A stretch of DNA of 64,000 bases, from contig JAVGWX010000005.1 of assembly GCA_036924085.1 (NCBI GenBank), forward strand, positions 44,940,278 through 45,004,277, given 5' to 3'. The notes under the pieces are model-generated. The model was not told where the DNA came from and ran no database searches. It worked only from the letters and a program-made list of their open reading frames with translations. Source of the DNA: Ariolimax columbianus. Its lineage: Eukaryota; Mollusca; Gastropoda; Stylommatophora; Arionidae. Both the position numbers and the translations under genes were made by a program. Shown in pieces: positions 1 to 9,599 of the stretch (position 1 is the stretch's first letter; the number at the start of each line of letters is the position of its first letter).

Positions 1-258
1 ATATTCTTGTTAGTTTTGCATTTTGTTTTATTAGCCTGTCAACTTTTGTTCTTTTTAAATTTTGTATGTGTATGTATTAATCAATTATAAAGCTGCTTAT
101 TGGTTTTCTTTCTTCGTTTTTCATTTATGATGTGCCTAACAGTTGCTTTCCAGTGTTGTTTTAGTTAGCGTCACCCAGTCAGGATACCTGGACCACAAGG
201 TAAAATATCAGAGGCTGGCTCAGTGTTAATGCGAGTTTGCATCTGGATGCACATATTA
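1..258. other. No recognisable feature
   Basis: AT-rich sequence with no coding frame, repeat or RNA signal that I can support. It runs up to the first SINE. Confidence 0.5.
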
Positions 259-702
259 GGCGACTCAGTGGTCTCGAGGTAAGGTGTCAGCCTCGGGTGC
301 CGGATGTCGCTGGTTCGAATCACGATGGAGACCAGGATTCTGTTCATGTGGATCTTCTGGTAACAATTCCACTGAACTCTGAGTAGTGAGATCAGGCACC
401 CGTGTTCAGTATTGAGCACGTTAAAAATCCCTTGGCAGATGAAAATCGAAAAGAGTAGGCTTAACGGTCAAAATTGAAACGTTCTAGCTAAAAATCTACC
501 GAAAATTATGTGTACCTTTCCCGACGTGGTTTTTTAAGAGCAGCTATAGATGGCGCCTAACTGGCTGCGGTTCTAATTAGCTCTAGTGTTTGAGTCTACT
601 AAGATGGACTCGCACATTGGTTGAATCACACTCCAAGAAAACTGGTTGTATACAGATTCTGTAGAGTTTTCTAAACCAGTATAAAGACGTTAAGTTAAGT
701 TT
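259..702 (+). mobile_element. SINE-A copy, tRNA-derived, full length
   Basis: The head looks like a tRNA gene with an internal RNA polymerase III promoter: an A-box-like GTGGTCTCGAGGTAAGG near 269 and a B box GGTTCGAATC near 313. A body of about 300 bp follows, including a GATGGCGCCTAACTGGCTGCGG block near 549-570. The end (about 638-702) reads ACTGGTTGTATACAGATTCT, then TTCTAAACCAGTATAAAGACG and TTAAG repeats. That tail is the same as the 3' end of LINE-A copies elsewhere here, so the element was probably mobilised by LINE-A. It encodes no protein. Confidence 0.75.
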
Positions 703-748
703 GTTTTCACTATTGTTAAGTAGTACATGCAAACTAGCATATCACGTT

Positions 749-750
<2 letters not shown>

Positions 751-795
<45 letters not shown>

Positions 796-798
796 CTC
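751..798. repeat. (TC)n microsatellite
   Basis: About 21 TC dinucleotides followed by one GC interruption. It lies between SINE-A and a SINE-B fragment. Confidence 0.95.
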
Positions 799-802
799 TA
801 CG

Positions 803-903
803 ACTTTAACCACTTTGCTGGGGTAGTCGAGGGGCTTTTAGGATAAGGACTACGGGCTGCTTTTCCTCTGCTGTCGTCACGTCGTGTGCTGACTATGGTT
901 GTT
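803..903 (-). mobile_element. SINE-B fragment
   Basis: The core GCTGGGGTAGTCGAGGGG, then AGGACTACGGGCTGC and GCTGTCGTCACGTCGTGTGC, matches fuller copies at 22560-22800 and 62345-62580. Only the tRNA-distal half is present. The break point is immediately followed by the TTAAG-type tail of a reversed SINE-A. Confidence 0.6.
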
Positions 904-1080
904 TAACTTAACTTAACTTCTTTATACTATTTTAGAAGACTCTTAAAAGAGTCGGTATACAACAAGTTTCTTGGAGGTTGGTTTAACCGTATGCGAGTCC
1001 ACCTTAATAGACAAACTTAGAAATAAGTAGACCCACAGCCAGTTAGGCGCCATCTATATGCTGCTCTGAACAAACCACCT
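904..1080 (-). mobile_element. SINE-A 3' half, reversed
   Basis: Begins with (ACTTA)n, then the reversed tail (TTTAGAAGACTC ... GTCGGTATACAACAAGTTTC) and the body block CAGTTAGGCGCCATCTATATG. The tRNA-like head is missing, so this is a 5'-truncated copy. Confidence 0.65.
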
Positions 1081-1082
1081 GT

Positions 1083-1815
1083 CAGGTCAGGTCATCCCGT
1101 AATCGGTGAGGTTGTTGGGGCACACATGAAGACATCCTCACAACCCCACGCCACCCTTCTCTGTCAACGGCCGTTGCCTGTGCCTCTTCTGGTCAGAGAT
1201 TGGTCCAATCTTTTATATTGTCCTCCCACCTCTTTTTGGACCGGTCTCTTCGTCGTCTGCCTTGCACCTTTCCCTGGAGGATCGTATTTGCAAGACCATT
1301 TGATTTCGATATGTGACCATACCAAGCGAGTTTCCATCTTTTGAAAGGTACCAAGAGGTCTTCAAAAGGCCATATTGCTGTTGTAATTTCATCTCGTATT
1401 TCCTCATTTGTAACTCAATATTTGTACGTGGCGTTTAAAAGTCTTCGGAAACATCTCATCTCCAAGGCCTGAATCGTTCGCTGAAGGTCAGCTGTAACTG
1501 TCCATGTCTCACAAGCGTAGAGGAATATTGACAGGACCAGTGTACGCATTCATCTGATTTTCATGCATAGTGCTAACCGTTTATCTTGCCAGATTTTGCT
1601 AAGCCGTGCAAGCGCCGCTATTGTCTGTGATATTCTGACCAACACCTCACATTTTGATCCTTCATCACTAACAATCGAACCCAGCTATTTAAAAAGGTCA
1701 ACCACTTCGAGTTCCTGGCCATTAGTTTTTATCCTGCTGTTGAAGCCCGTGGCGTTGTTGGTCATTAATGTTGTCTTTCCACCTTTGGGAAAGTACAAAT
1801 AATTATTGGTAGATT
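1083..1815 (-). pseudogene. LINE-N reverse transcriptase C-terminal remnant
   Basis: Read on the minus strand, short frames carry the post-catalytic part of a non-LTR RT polyprotein. In order they show LGSIVSDEGSKCEV, ACETWTVTADLQRTIQ, ALEMRCFRRLL, WYGHISKSNGLANTILQGKV, KKRWEDNIKDW and VDREGWR. This is the thumb/connection region that follows the catalytic core in many animal LINEs. Stops and frame shifts break it, and no palm domain or endonuclease is present. A second copy lies at 14388-14990. It is a dead fossil. Confidence 0.8.
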
Positions 1816-1837
1816 TTGAGCTCGAATTTGGAATTTT

Positions 1838-2045
1838 TCCTTGTCAGTGGCCGTTAAGCCTAATCTTTTCGATTTCTAACTGCCAAGGGTTTTTAACGTG
1901 CTTAACACTGAACACGGGTGTCTGATCCCACTATCCAGAGATCAGGAGAATTTTTACTAGAAGATCCACGTGAAAAAAATCCCGGTCTCCATCGTGATTC
2001 GAACCACCGACCTCCTGCACCCGAGGCGGAAACCTTACCTCAAGA
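1838..2045 (-). mobile_element. SINE-A 5' half, reversed
   Basis: Contains the reversed tRNA-like head: GTGATTCGAACCACCGACC (B box complement) and CACCCGAGGCGG. Before it come TAGAAGATCCACGTGAAAAAAA and GTTAAGCCTAATCTTTTCGA, as in the copies at 30285 and 25259. The LINE-A-like tail is absent. It abuts a SINE-B head at about 2046. Confidence 0.7.
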
Positions 2046-2138
2046 ATAGAAAAACAATATATGCCTTACCGGGGATTCAATCCGCTGCCCTCCTTGTCAG
2101 CAGGCAGGTATCGAAACCATTTGGCCAGGGTATCACCA
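2046..2138 (-). mobile_element. SINE-B head fragment
   Basis: AAAAACAATATATGCCTTACC, GGGGATTCAATCCGCTGCCC and CTCCTTGTCAGCAGGCAGG match the tRNA-like head of the SINE-B copy at 22560-22800 (reversed B box GGATTCAATCC). The tail half is missing at the junction with SINE-A. Confidence 0.6.
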
Positions 2139-2144
2139 TTCCTA

Positions 2145-2775
2145 TTTCTTCTTCTTCTGTAGTCCCATTGCTCGGACGAAGTCCATAGTCCTCTCCAGAT
2201 CCGGGTAACAGCCCACAAGCTTCTGCTTTACCTTGGCTCCCTATGGCCACTTTTTGCGTTGTAGATCGCTGTATACTGTACGATCTTGTAGAATGTGTTA
2301 ATGAGTCTGGACTCCGGTTCCACATGGGCAGTCACTTGTATCTGATATCTTAAGTCGATGTAGGTGACCCGATAGTCTGCATTGCACTGTTCTCGGGCAA
2401 AAGATGGTGGTTTGTTGGTGTCTGTGGAGCTGGTGGATTGGGTCAGGTCTGTGGAGCTGGTGGATTGGGTCAGGTCTGTGGAGCTGGTGGATTGGGTCAG
2501 GTCTGTGGAGCTGGTGGATTGGATCAGGTCTGTGGAGCTGGTGGATTGGGTCAGGTCTGTGGAGCTGGTGGATTGGGTCAGGTCTGTGGAGCTGGTGGAT
2601 TGGGTCAGGTCTGTGGAGCTGGTGGATTGGGTCAGGTCTGTGGAGCTGGTGGATTGGGTCAGGTCTATTGGTCATGTCCTTCTTCCATTTTATTTTATGC
2701 TTTTTGTGGATGGTAGTTTTTACCTCTCGGTAAGACACTGTGTAAATAAGTTGCTCCATCTTGTCACCTGCTATG
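2145..2775 (-). pseudogene. LINE-L C-terminal (Cys-rich) remnant with internal array
   Basis: Minus-strand translation gives IHKKHKIKWKKDM, then a repeated RPDPIHQLH block, then HQQTTIFCPRTVQCRLSGHL, HRLKISDTSDCPCGTGVQTH and, in another frame, THSTRSYSIQ and EDYGLRPSNG. The (R)LRTGHC-x-L-x-x-HLHRLK-x-C-x-CG layout is the Cys/His-rich C-terminus found downstream of the RT in many animal LINEs. The related copy at 27505-27800 has a single MPDSIHQFKRNQQT where this one has nine repeat units. A frame change near 2310 shows it is inactive. Confidence 0.75.
2420..2662. repeat. 27-bp minisatellite, 9 copies, inside LINE-L
   Basis: Nine exact-length units of GTCTGTGGAGCTGGTGGATT + GGGTCAG. One unit has an A for G (GGATCAG). 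Because 27 is a multiple of three, several frames are open through it on both strands. On the LINE strand each unit encodes RPDPIHQLH. Confidence 0.95.
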
Positions 2776-2789
2776 GATAGGGTATCAGC

Positions 2790-3130
2790 CCTCTAACATT
2801 CCTACAGGGGAGGAAGACTATCGTTTGGTCAGGCACAACATATTGGCCACGACCCTCACCTCAACTTCCTCATTGTCCTCCCTGGAAATGGGCTGTTTTC
2901 ATGGCAGTTTGCTGTTGAGGTAGGGGATCGACGTGATCCACATAATAATGAGCAGCACGCAGATTTAGCCAAGCATGTCCCAAACGCCTGGAGGATCTCG
3001 GTATACCATCATCAGCACGCTCGGGATGTGAGGAAAGCTACTGAAACCCACCACTAAATGTCATTTCCAGGGCGTACTTAAAGTGCAACCTACTGGTTGT
3101 GGATATTCAACAACAGCAACAATAAAAAAA
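2790..3130 (+). mobile_element. Family D interspersed repeat with (CAA)n tail
   Basis: Shares blocks with 10905, 28858 and reversed copies at 23762 and 30812: GGAAGACTATCGTTTGGTCAGG, GGGCTGTTTTCATGGCAG, GGATCGACGTGATCC, TCAGCACGCTCGGGATGTGAGG, and a tail TTCAACAACAGCAACAATAA. No protein frame and no A/B boxes are visible. The class is unknown; a SINE or a LINE 3' end with a CAA tail would fit. Confidence 0.65.
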
Positions 3131-3251
3131 CAACAACAAAATAACAGCAACAACAATCGTTCCTACAAATATGCTCATTGAATAGATTGAAGGATAAACC
3201 ATACTCTGGTTCGAAATCAAAGATTGTAGCCATTTTGATCTTTGACATGTA

Positions 3252-4154
3252 TGAGGGGCGTTCAAGTTAAACCAGACTTTTTTTATAAGGAAAAATATGT
3301 TTCAAGTAGTATAATCTCCTGCAACGTTTATGCACTTATCCCAGCATTAAGTACTTCTTGAAAAGCTTCAATGTAGAACGATTTGTCAGTAAGTCTGAAA
3401 AATCAAGAACAGCCTGTTTCACTTCGTCATCAGTGCTGAAATGCTGACCACTCAGGAATTCTTGTGTAGGTCCAAACAGGTAGAAATAGCTTGGATCGAG
3501 GTCCGGGTTGTAAGGTGGATGTGGCAATACCTCCCAGCCAAGTTGCTGCAGATAACACATAGTGCGGTGAGCCGTATAAGGTCGAGCGTTATCTTGCAGG
3601 AGCAGGACGCCCTTTGTGATCAAACCCAATGTCCACTAACCTTCCGAAAATGCAAATGTTCAGGAATAATAGTGTTCACTGTACCCAGAAAAATACTTGT
3701 CTCTTGTGCAATTTTACAGGTTATGCGTCGATTTTTTTAGGATAAGACGTTCCACAATCGGGATATTCACAGGAATGACTGGTGAGTTGAGAGCTCCCAC
3801 AGCCGTGATCATCACTCACGGATGTACGGCATTCTTTAAAACGTTTACACCATTCAAATTTCTTACTGCGGCTGAGTATCCCATCACTGTATTGTAGTTG
3901 CAGCCTTCTGTAAATTTCCGCAGGTTTCACGCCTTCTTTCACAAGAAACCATCACAACACGCTGGTCCATGCAAGCACAAACAGTATTGTTCGCCATTTG
4001 TATTTCTCTGTTACGTGACTGGCCCATGGCAAGCTGGTCATCTAGCAGTAATATGACACCAGTGCCCTTAATTAATGATAGTAATTCCAGCACACTATAA
4101 CCCATTCAGGTAGAACTATAACAAAATGTCCCGGTTTGATTTGAACGTCCCTCG
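3252..4154 (-). mobile_element. mariner-like DNA transposon, internally deleted
   Basis: Both ends are visible. The left inverted repeat begins TGAGGGGCGTTCAAGTTAAAC; the right, read inward, is CGAGGGACGTTCAAATCAAAC. Each is bordered by TA (3250-3251 and 4155-4156), the mariner/Tc1 target duplication. The element is about 903 bp, against roughly 1.3 kb for intact mariners, so the middle of the transposase has been lost. The transposase runs on the minus strand. Confidence 0.85.
3336..3942 (-). pseudogene. mariner transposase remnant
   Basis: The N-terminal helix-turn-helix part (3721-3942) reads KEGVKPAEIYRRLQLQYSDG, then KKFEWCKRFKECRTSVSDDH. The C-terminal part (3336-3629) reads LLQDNARPYTAHRTMCYLQQ, then WEVLPHPPYNPDLDPSYFYLF. 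The DN of the second catalytic aspartate is kept. In the APSDYHLF-type box that normally carries the third aspartate, the residue is Y (DPSYFYLF), and the first-Asp region is deleted. The two halves are in different frames. It cannot encode an active enzyme. Confidence 0.85.
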
Positions 4155-4276
4155 TATTTACATACGAGTAATTGAAACTGTGTGAAATAATTCCGTGTCT
4201 AGTTTCAAACCTATAAAAGTCAAACTTACCCTCACATATGCTTACTTACTTACTTACTTTCCGTGTCCAAGCACCA

Positions 4277-5745
4277 TTATCCAGTATGCATCCAGTATTC
4301 AGCGACATGGAGCGCCTTGTCATTTGTCTCCAGCATGTTGCTCCTATTGCATATTTCCTGGAGGTTTGGGCACGTCATCAGGTGGTCTGGGTCCTGTATT
4401 GCGCCACAGTCACATGCATCATCTGTGTATCCCCATCGCTTCATATTCCTCTTGCACCATGATACACCAGTTCGGAGTCTGTTCAGCGACTGCCATGTTG
4501 TGTATGGTAGATGATGTCCGGGGGCAGGCTCCTTCCGAAGTTCCATCTCTGGGGTCTGCACCAATTCGTGCCATCTCTCGATACGCAGATGTTCATGGTT
4601 TGTTGGTATTGGGCTGTGTTGATTTGAGGAAACTGTGTCTAGATTTGAGTCTTGTGCTCTGTACCTGATGTCCAAACATTTAGGTGTGTTGGGTCGTGCT
4701 CCTGTTTTTCTCATTCGATTTCTTCTGTCACGCTTCTTCGAATCTTGGGTAATGCAATGCCAATTATGGGGTATATTTCATCAATGGGGGTGGGTTTTAG
4801 GCACCCTAATACTATCCGACCCTCCTCATTTATTTCTGTATCAACTAGTTTCACATGTACATAGTTTTTCCAGACTGCCGCAGCGTATTCAACTATAGAA
4901 AAACACAAGGCAAGTACCGAAAGACTGATGGATGTGCCCACCCCCACCCCCCACCCACCATGTTGTGCCGGTCAGTTTTCGGATGATATTATTTCTTGCG
5001 TCTATCTTAGACTTTGTTTCCTGGGAAGGCGTTATGTAGGAGAATGTGCGATTTAATTTCATGCCTATATATTTGGGAGCCGTGCAGTATTCATTCCCTG
5101 CCATTGCCACCTAATATAAAGTTTTCTTTTTACCTCCGTTTCTGAGGTGGTAGGCACATACCTGGGTTTTACTGAGATTTGGTTTAAGATGATTCTTGTG
5201 GTAGGCACATACCTGGGTTTTACTGTGATTTGGTTTAAGATGATTCTTGTGGTAGGCACACACCTGGGTTTTACTGGGATTTGGTTTAAGATGATTTTTG
5301 TGGTAGGCACATACCTGGGTTTTATTGAGATTTGGTTTAAGATGATTCTTGTGGTAGGCACATACCTGGGTTTTACTGGGATTTGGTATGAAGTAATTCT
5401 TGTCGTATGGCATTGAGAGAACTTAACAATCTGTGTTCAACCTCCTCAAACCATTTTCCCTGGGCAGCAACTGCTGTGTCATCAGCATAGATGAATTTTC
5501 TTGTGTCTATATCCATGGGTTGGTCATTAGTATATACATTATATAATATGGGTACTAGGACACTTCCTTGTACCAGGCCGTTATTAGGGTTTCGCCATCT
5601 GCTGTCTTATTTCCTCAAAGAAAAATAATATCGTCTGTTCTGCAGGCGGCATTTGATGATATTGGTCAGACGCCAGTCTTTTGTCATGGTGTATAGCTTC
5701 GATAGTAGTCTGCGATGGTTTATGGTGTCATATGCTGGTCAATAT
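4277..5745 (-). pseudogene. LINE-M RT with YADD box and internal 51-bp array
   Basis: Minus-strand order: GLVQGSVLVPILYNVYTNDQ near 5580-5510, then FIYADDTAVAAQG near 5497-5460 (the catalytic YADD of RT). Next come repeated KTQVCAYHKNH units (5149-5403), CTAPKYIGMKLNRTFSYI, ARNNIIRKLTGTTW, ALCFSIVEYAAAVWKN and GCLKPTPIDEIYPIIGIALP. The C-terminus reads SLNRLRTGVSWCK, CDCGAIQDPDHLMTCPNLQE, a Cys/His motif usual at the end of such LINE ORFs. This is the most complete RT order in the first 6 kb, but frame shifts and stops disable it. No endonuclease domain is seen. Confidence 0.85.
5149..5403. repeat. 51-bp minisatellite, 5 copies, inside LINE-M ORF
   Basis: Units start GGTAGGCACATACCTGGG at 5149, 5200, 5251, 5302 and 5353, with a few substitutions. 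On the LINE strand each unit encodes a 17-residue block centred on PSKTQVCAYHKNH. The block continues into the expected LINE sequence KTQVCAYHLRN on one side, so the array is an expanded piece of the ORF. Confidence 0.95.
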
Positions 5746-5889
5746 AGACCACCCCTGTGTCCTGTTTGCGTTTGTACTAATCATCTATTAATTGTATTAG
5801 GTTGAATCACATATTCAATCTCTACTTAACATCCACAACATACAAACACAATACTAGCAAATCACAAAGTTTACTGATTCAATCAATCA
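5746..5889. other. Short spacer
   Basis: No coding signal. It contains a short AATC run (5878-5893). Confidence 0.4.
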
Positions 5890-8800
5890 ATCAATGTACG
5901 TCACTAGTTTTGATGCATAGGTCATTGACAACTCTCCTCCAGCAAGTTTGATCTTGAACTGCTTTTCTGCCTCTCTCCAGTTGAAGTCAACGTGCTGAAG
6001 TTCATTTTGACATTCTCTTCTCGGTGTTTTTTTAAATTTACATCTCTTCCTCTTTCCCTGTGCATTCCATGGCAGGACCTGTAGTCACGTTTGATGCTGA
6101 TTTCCACAGTGTGTGTCTTATCCAACCCCATTTCCTATGTTTGATCTGGTGCTCCACGTGTTGTTGTTGGCTCCTTTCCCATAGGTCTTCATTCCTCACC
6201 ATGCCTTGCCAGCCTATACCGATTATCCTCCAAAGACATTTATCGATGAACGACTGAAATGTCCTCTTTATTGCCTTTGTCGTTCTTCAAGTCTCTGCTC
6301 CGAACAGGGGTACTGACTTGACATTGGAGTTGAACAATCTTAACATGGTGGTAGTCTTTATTTCCCAGGATTTCCATTTCTTGTTCAGTAACATGAATGC
6401 TGCCATTGCCTCTCTTATCTTAGCCCTTACATCTGCCTTTGTGCCCCCTGACGTATCAATGACGCTGCCCTTGCCTCTCTTATCTTAGCCCTTACATCTG
6501 CCTTTGTGCCCCCTGACGTATCAATGACGCTGCCCTTGCCTCTCTTATCTTAGCCCTTACATCTGCCTGTGTGCCCCTTGACGTATCAATGACGCTGCCC
6601 TTGCCTCTCTTATCTTAGCCCTTACATCTGCCTTTGTGCCCCCTGACGTATCAATGACGCTGCCCTTGCCTCTCTTATCTTAGCCCTTACATCTGCCTCT
6701 GTGCTCCCTGAAGTATCAATGATGCTACCCTTGCCTCTCTTATCTTAGCCCTTACATGTGCCCCCTGAAGTATCAATTATGCTGCCCTTGCCTCTCTTAT
6801 CTTAGCCCTTACATGTGCCCCCTGAAGTATCAATGACGCTACCCTTGCCTCTCTTATCTTAGCCCTTACATCTGCATCTGTGCCCCCTGAAGTATCAATG
6901 ACGCTGCCCTTGCCTCTCTTATCTTAGCCCTTACATCTGCCTCTGTGCTCCCTGAAGTATCAATGATGCTACCCTTGCCTCTCTTATCTTAGCCCTTACA
7001 TGTACCCCCTGAAGTATCAATGATGCTACCCTTGCCTCTCTTATCTTAGCCCTTACATGTACCCCCTGAAGTATCAATGATGCTACCCTTGCCTCTCTTA
7101 TCTTAGCCCTTACATGTGCCCCCTGAAGTGTCAATGATGCTGCCCTTGCCTCTCTTATCTTAGCCCTTACATGTGCCCCCTGAAGTATCAATGACGCTGC
7201 CCTTGCCTCTCTTATCTTAGCCCTTACATCTGCCTCTGTGCTCCCTGAAGTATCAATGATGCTACCCTTGCCTCTCTTATCTTAGCCCTTACATGTGCCC
7301 CCTGAAGTGTCAATGACGCTGCCCTTGCCTCTCTTATCTTAGCCCTTACATCTGCCTCTGTGCTCCCTGAAGTATCAATGATGCTACCCTTGCCTCTCTT
7401 ATCTTAGCCCTTACATGTACCCCCTGAAGTATCAATGATGCTACCCTTGCCTCTCTTATCTTAGCCCTTACATGTACCCCCTGAAGTATCAATGATGCTA
7501 CCCTTGCCTCTCTTATCTTAGCCCTTACATCTGCCTCTGTGCTCCCTGAAGTATCAATGACGCTGCCCTTGCCTCTCTTATCTTAGCCCTTACATGTGCC
7601 CCCTGAAGTGTCAATGATGCTGCCCTTGCCTCTCTTATCTTAGCCCTTACATGTGCCCCCTGAAGTGTCAATGATGCTGCCCTTGCCTCTCTTATCTTAG
7701 CCCTTACATGTGCCCCCTGAAGTATCAATGACGCTGCCCTTGCCTCTCTTATCTTAGCCCTTACATGTACCCCCTGAAGTATCAATGATGCTACCCTTGC
7801 CTCTCTTATCTTAGCCCTTACATGTGCCCCCTGAAGTGTCAATGATGCTGCCCTTGCCTCTCTTATCTTAGCCCTTACATGTGCCCCCTGAAGTATCAAT
7901 GACGCTGCCCTTGCCTCTCTTATCTTAGCCCTTACATGTACCCCCTGAAGTGTCAATGACGCTGCCCTTGCCTCTCTTATCTTAGCCCTTACATCTGCCT
8001 CTGTGCTCCCTGAAGTATCAATGATGCTACCCTTGCCTCTCTTATCTTAGCCCTTACATGTGCCCCCTGAAGTGTCAATGACGCTGCTTTTGCCTCTCTT
8101 ATCTTAGCCCTTACATCTGCCTCTGTGCTCCCTGAAGTATCAATGATGCTACCCTTGCCTCTCTTATCTTAGCCCTTACATGTACCCCCTGAAGTATCAA
8201 TGATGCTACCCTTGCCTCTCTTATCTTAGCCCTTACATGTACCCCCTGAAGTATCAATGATGCTACCCTTGCCTCTCTTATCTTAGCCCTTACATCTGCC
8301 TCTGTGCTCCCTGAAGTATCAATGACGCTGCCCTTGCCTCTCTTATCTTAGCCCTTACATGTGCCCCCTGAAGTGTCAATGATGCTGCCCTTGCCTCTCT
8401 TATCTTAGCCCTTACATGTGCCCCTGAAGTATCAATGACGCTGCCCTTGCCTCTCTTATCTTAGCCCTTACATGTGCCCCCTGAAGTATCAATGACGCTG
8501 CCCTTGCCTCTCTTATCTTAGCCCTTACATGTGCCCCCTGAAGTATCAATGATGCTGCCCTTGCCTCTCTTATCTTAGCCCTTACATGTGCCCCCTGAAG
8601 TATCAATGACGCTGCCCTTGCCTCTCTTATCTTAGCCCTTACATGTGCCCCCTGAAGTATCAATGATGCTGCCCTTGCCTCTCTTATCTTAGCCCTTACA
8701 TGTGCCCCCTGAAGTATCAATGATGCTACCCTTGCCTCTCTTATCTTAGCCCTTACATCTGCCTCTGTACCCCCTGAAGTATCAATGATGCTACCCTTGC

Positions 8801-9310
8801 CTCTCTTATCTTAGCCCTTACATGTGCCCCCTGAAGTGTCAATGATGCTGCCCTTGCCTCTCTTATCTTAGCCCTTACATGTACCCCCTGAAGTGTCAAT
8901 GATGCTGCCCTTGCCTCTCTTATCTTAGCCCTTACATGTGCCCCCTGAAGTATCAATGACGCTGCCCTTGCCTCTCTTATCTTAGCCCTTACATGTGCCC
9001 CCTGAAGTATCAATGACGCTACCCTTGCTTCTCTTATCTTAGCCCTTACATCTGCCCCCTGAAGTATCAATGACGCTGCCCTTGCCTCTCTCTTATCTTA
9101 GCCCTTATATCTACCTCTGTGCCCCTGAAGTATCAATGATGCTGCCCAAATATGTCATGGTGTCCGCCTCTCCCAGTGCCTCATTTCAAAATATGGCTGA
9201 CTCTTTGCATATGCTGTTGGTTTTCTTGATGTTGATATATTTAGTCCCAGTTTGGCTGAGTGCTCCCTTACCTAAATTAGCTTTTCTTGCATCTTGATTC
9301 AACCTTATAT
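5890..9310 (-). pseudogene. LINE-J RT C-terminal region split by a 2.7-kb array
   Basis: Minus strand, 5' part (9310-9140): INIKKTNSICKESAIF, NEALGEADTMTYLGSIIDTS. After the array, 3' part (6440-5900): ADVRAKIREAMAAFMLL, KTTTMLRLFNSNVKSVPLF, RTTKAIKRTFQSFIDKCLWR, WERSQQQHVEHQIKHRKWGW, IRHTLWKSASNVTTGPAMEC. In other animal LINEs these two parts are contiguous (YLGS-x-D-T-x-GG-x-DV-x-A-x-I-x-KARAAF), so the array sits exactly between them and is made from them. Single-frame stops show the copy is dead. Confidence 0.85.
6430..9140. repeat. 57/65-bp tandem array, about 46 units
   Basis: Units consist of ATCAATGACGCTGCCCTTGC, CTCTCTTATCTTAGCCCTTACA and a spacer. Long units (65 bp, spacer TCTGCCTCTGTGCTCCCTGA) and short units (57 bp, spacer TGTGCCCCCTGA) differ by an 8-bp indel. 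On the LINE strand short units encode AHVRAKIREARAASLILQG (19 residues), keeping a frame open through runs of short units. Each long unit shifts the frame and ends it at a GAQRQM stop. The left end is all long units; the interior mixes both. Confidence 0.95.
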
Positions 9311-9599
9311 GAAAGTTCTGGACTGAATGGATGATTGACAGTATGGTACTAGAAAACTACACATTAAAAACAAATCAACTGAAAATATCGTATAAATCTA
9401 CTTTAATTGTACAACAGTTGGTCTTCCTTGATAATGTGTCAGTCAGTGTTATAAAGTCTAGTCTGTTCCTGCTGTTACATATACTTGTTTAATAATAACA
9501 AAGTGCACTTCTTAATTGTATTCCTTGATCAGTTTCTGAGAATATTTCTTTCTAATCTAACACTTTGAAAATCATTTGGGATTTTATTTTACTGCCTGG
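9311..9599. other. No recognisable feature
   Basis: AT-rich spacer between two LINE-J fragments; no coding frame or repeat that I recognise. Confidence 0.4.

Noticed and set aside
690..702. TTAAG repeats as telomere-like sequence
   Set aside because: Only two to three units, always attached to LINE-A or SINE-A tails.
2404..2733. Gly-rich open frames (VCGAGGLGQ repeats) resembling a structural protein
   Set aside because: They arise because the 27-bp period leaves several frames open on both strands. The minus strand is a LINE C-terminus that explains the sequence.
6430..9140. CRISPR array
   Set aside because: Repeats are directly adjacent with no variable spacers, the sequence derives from a LINE ORF, and the genome context is animal.
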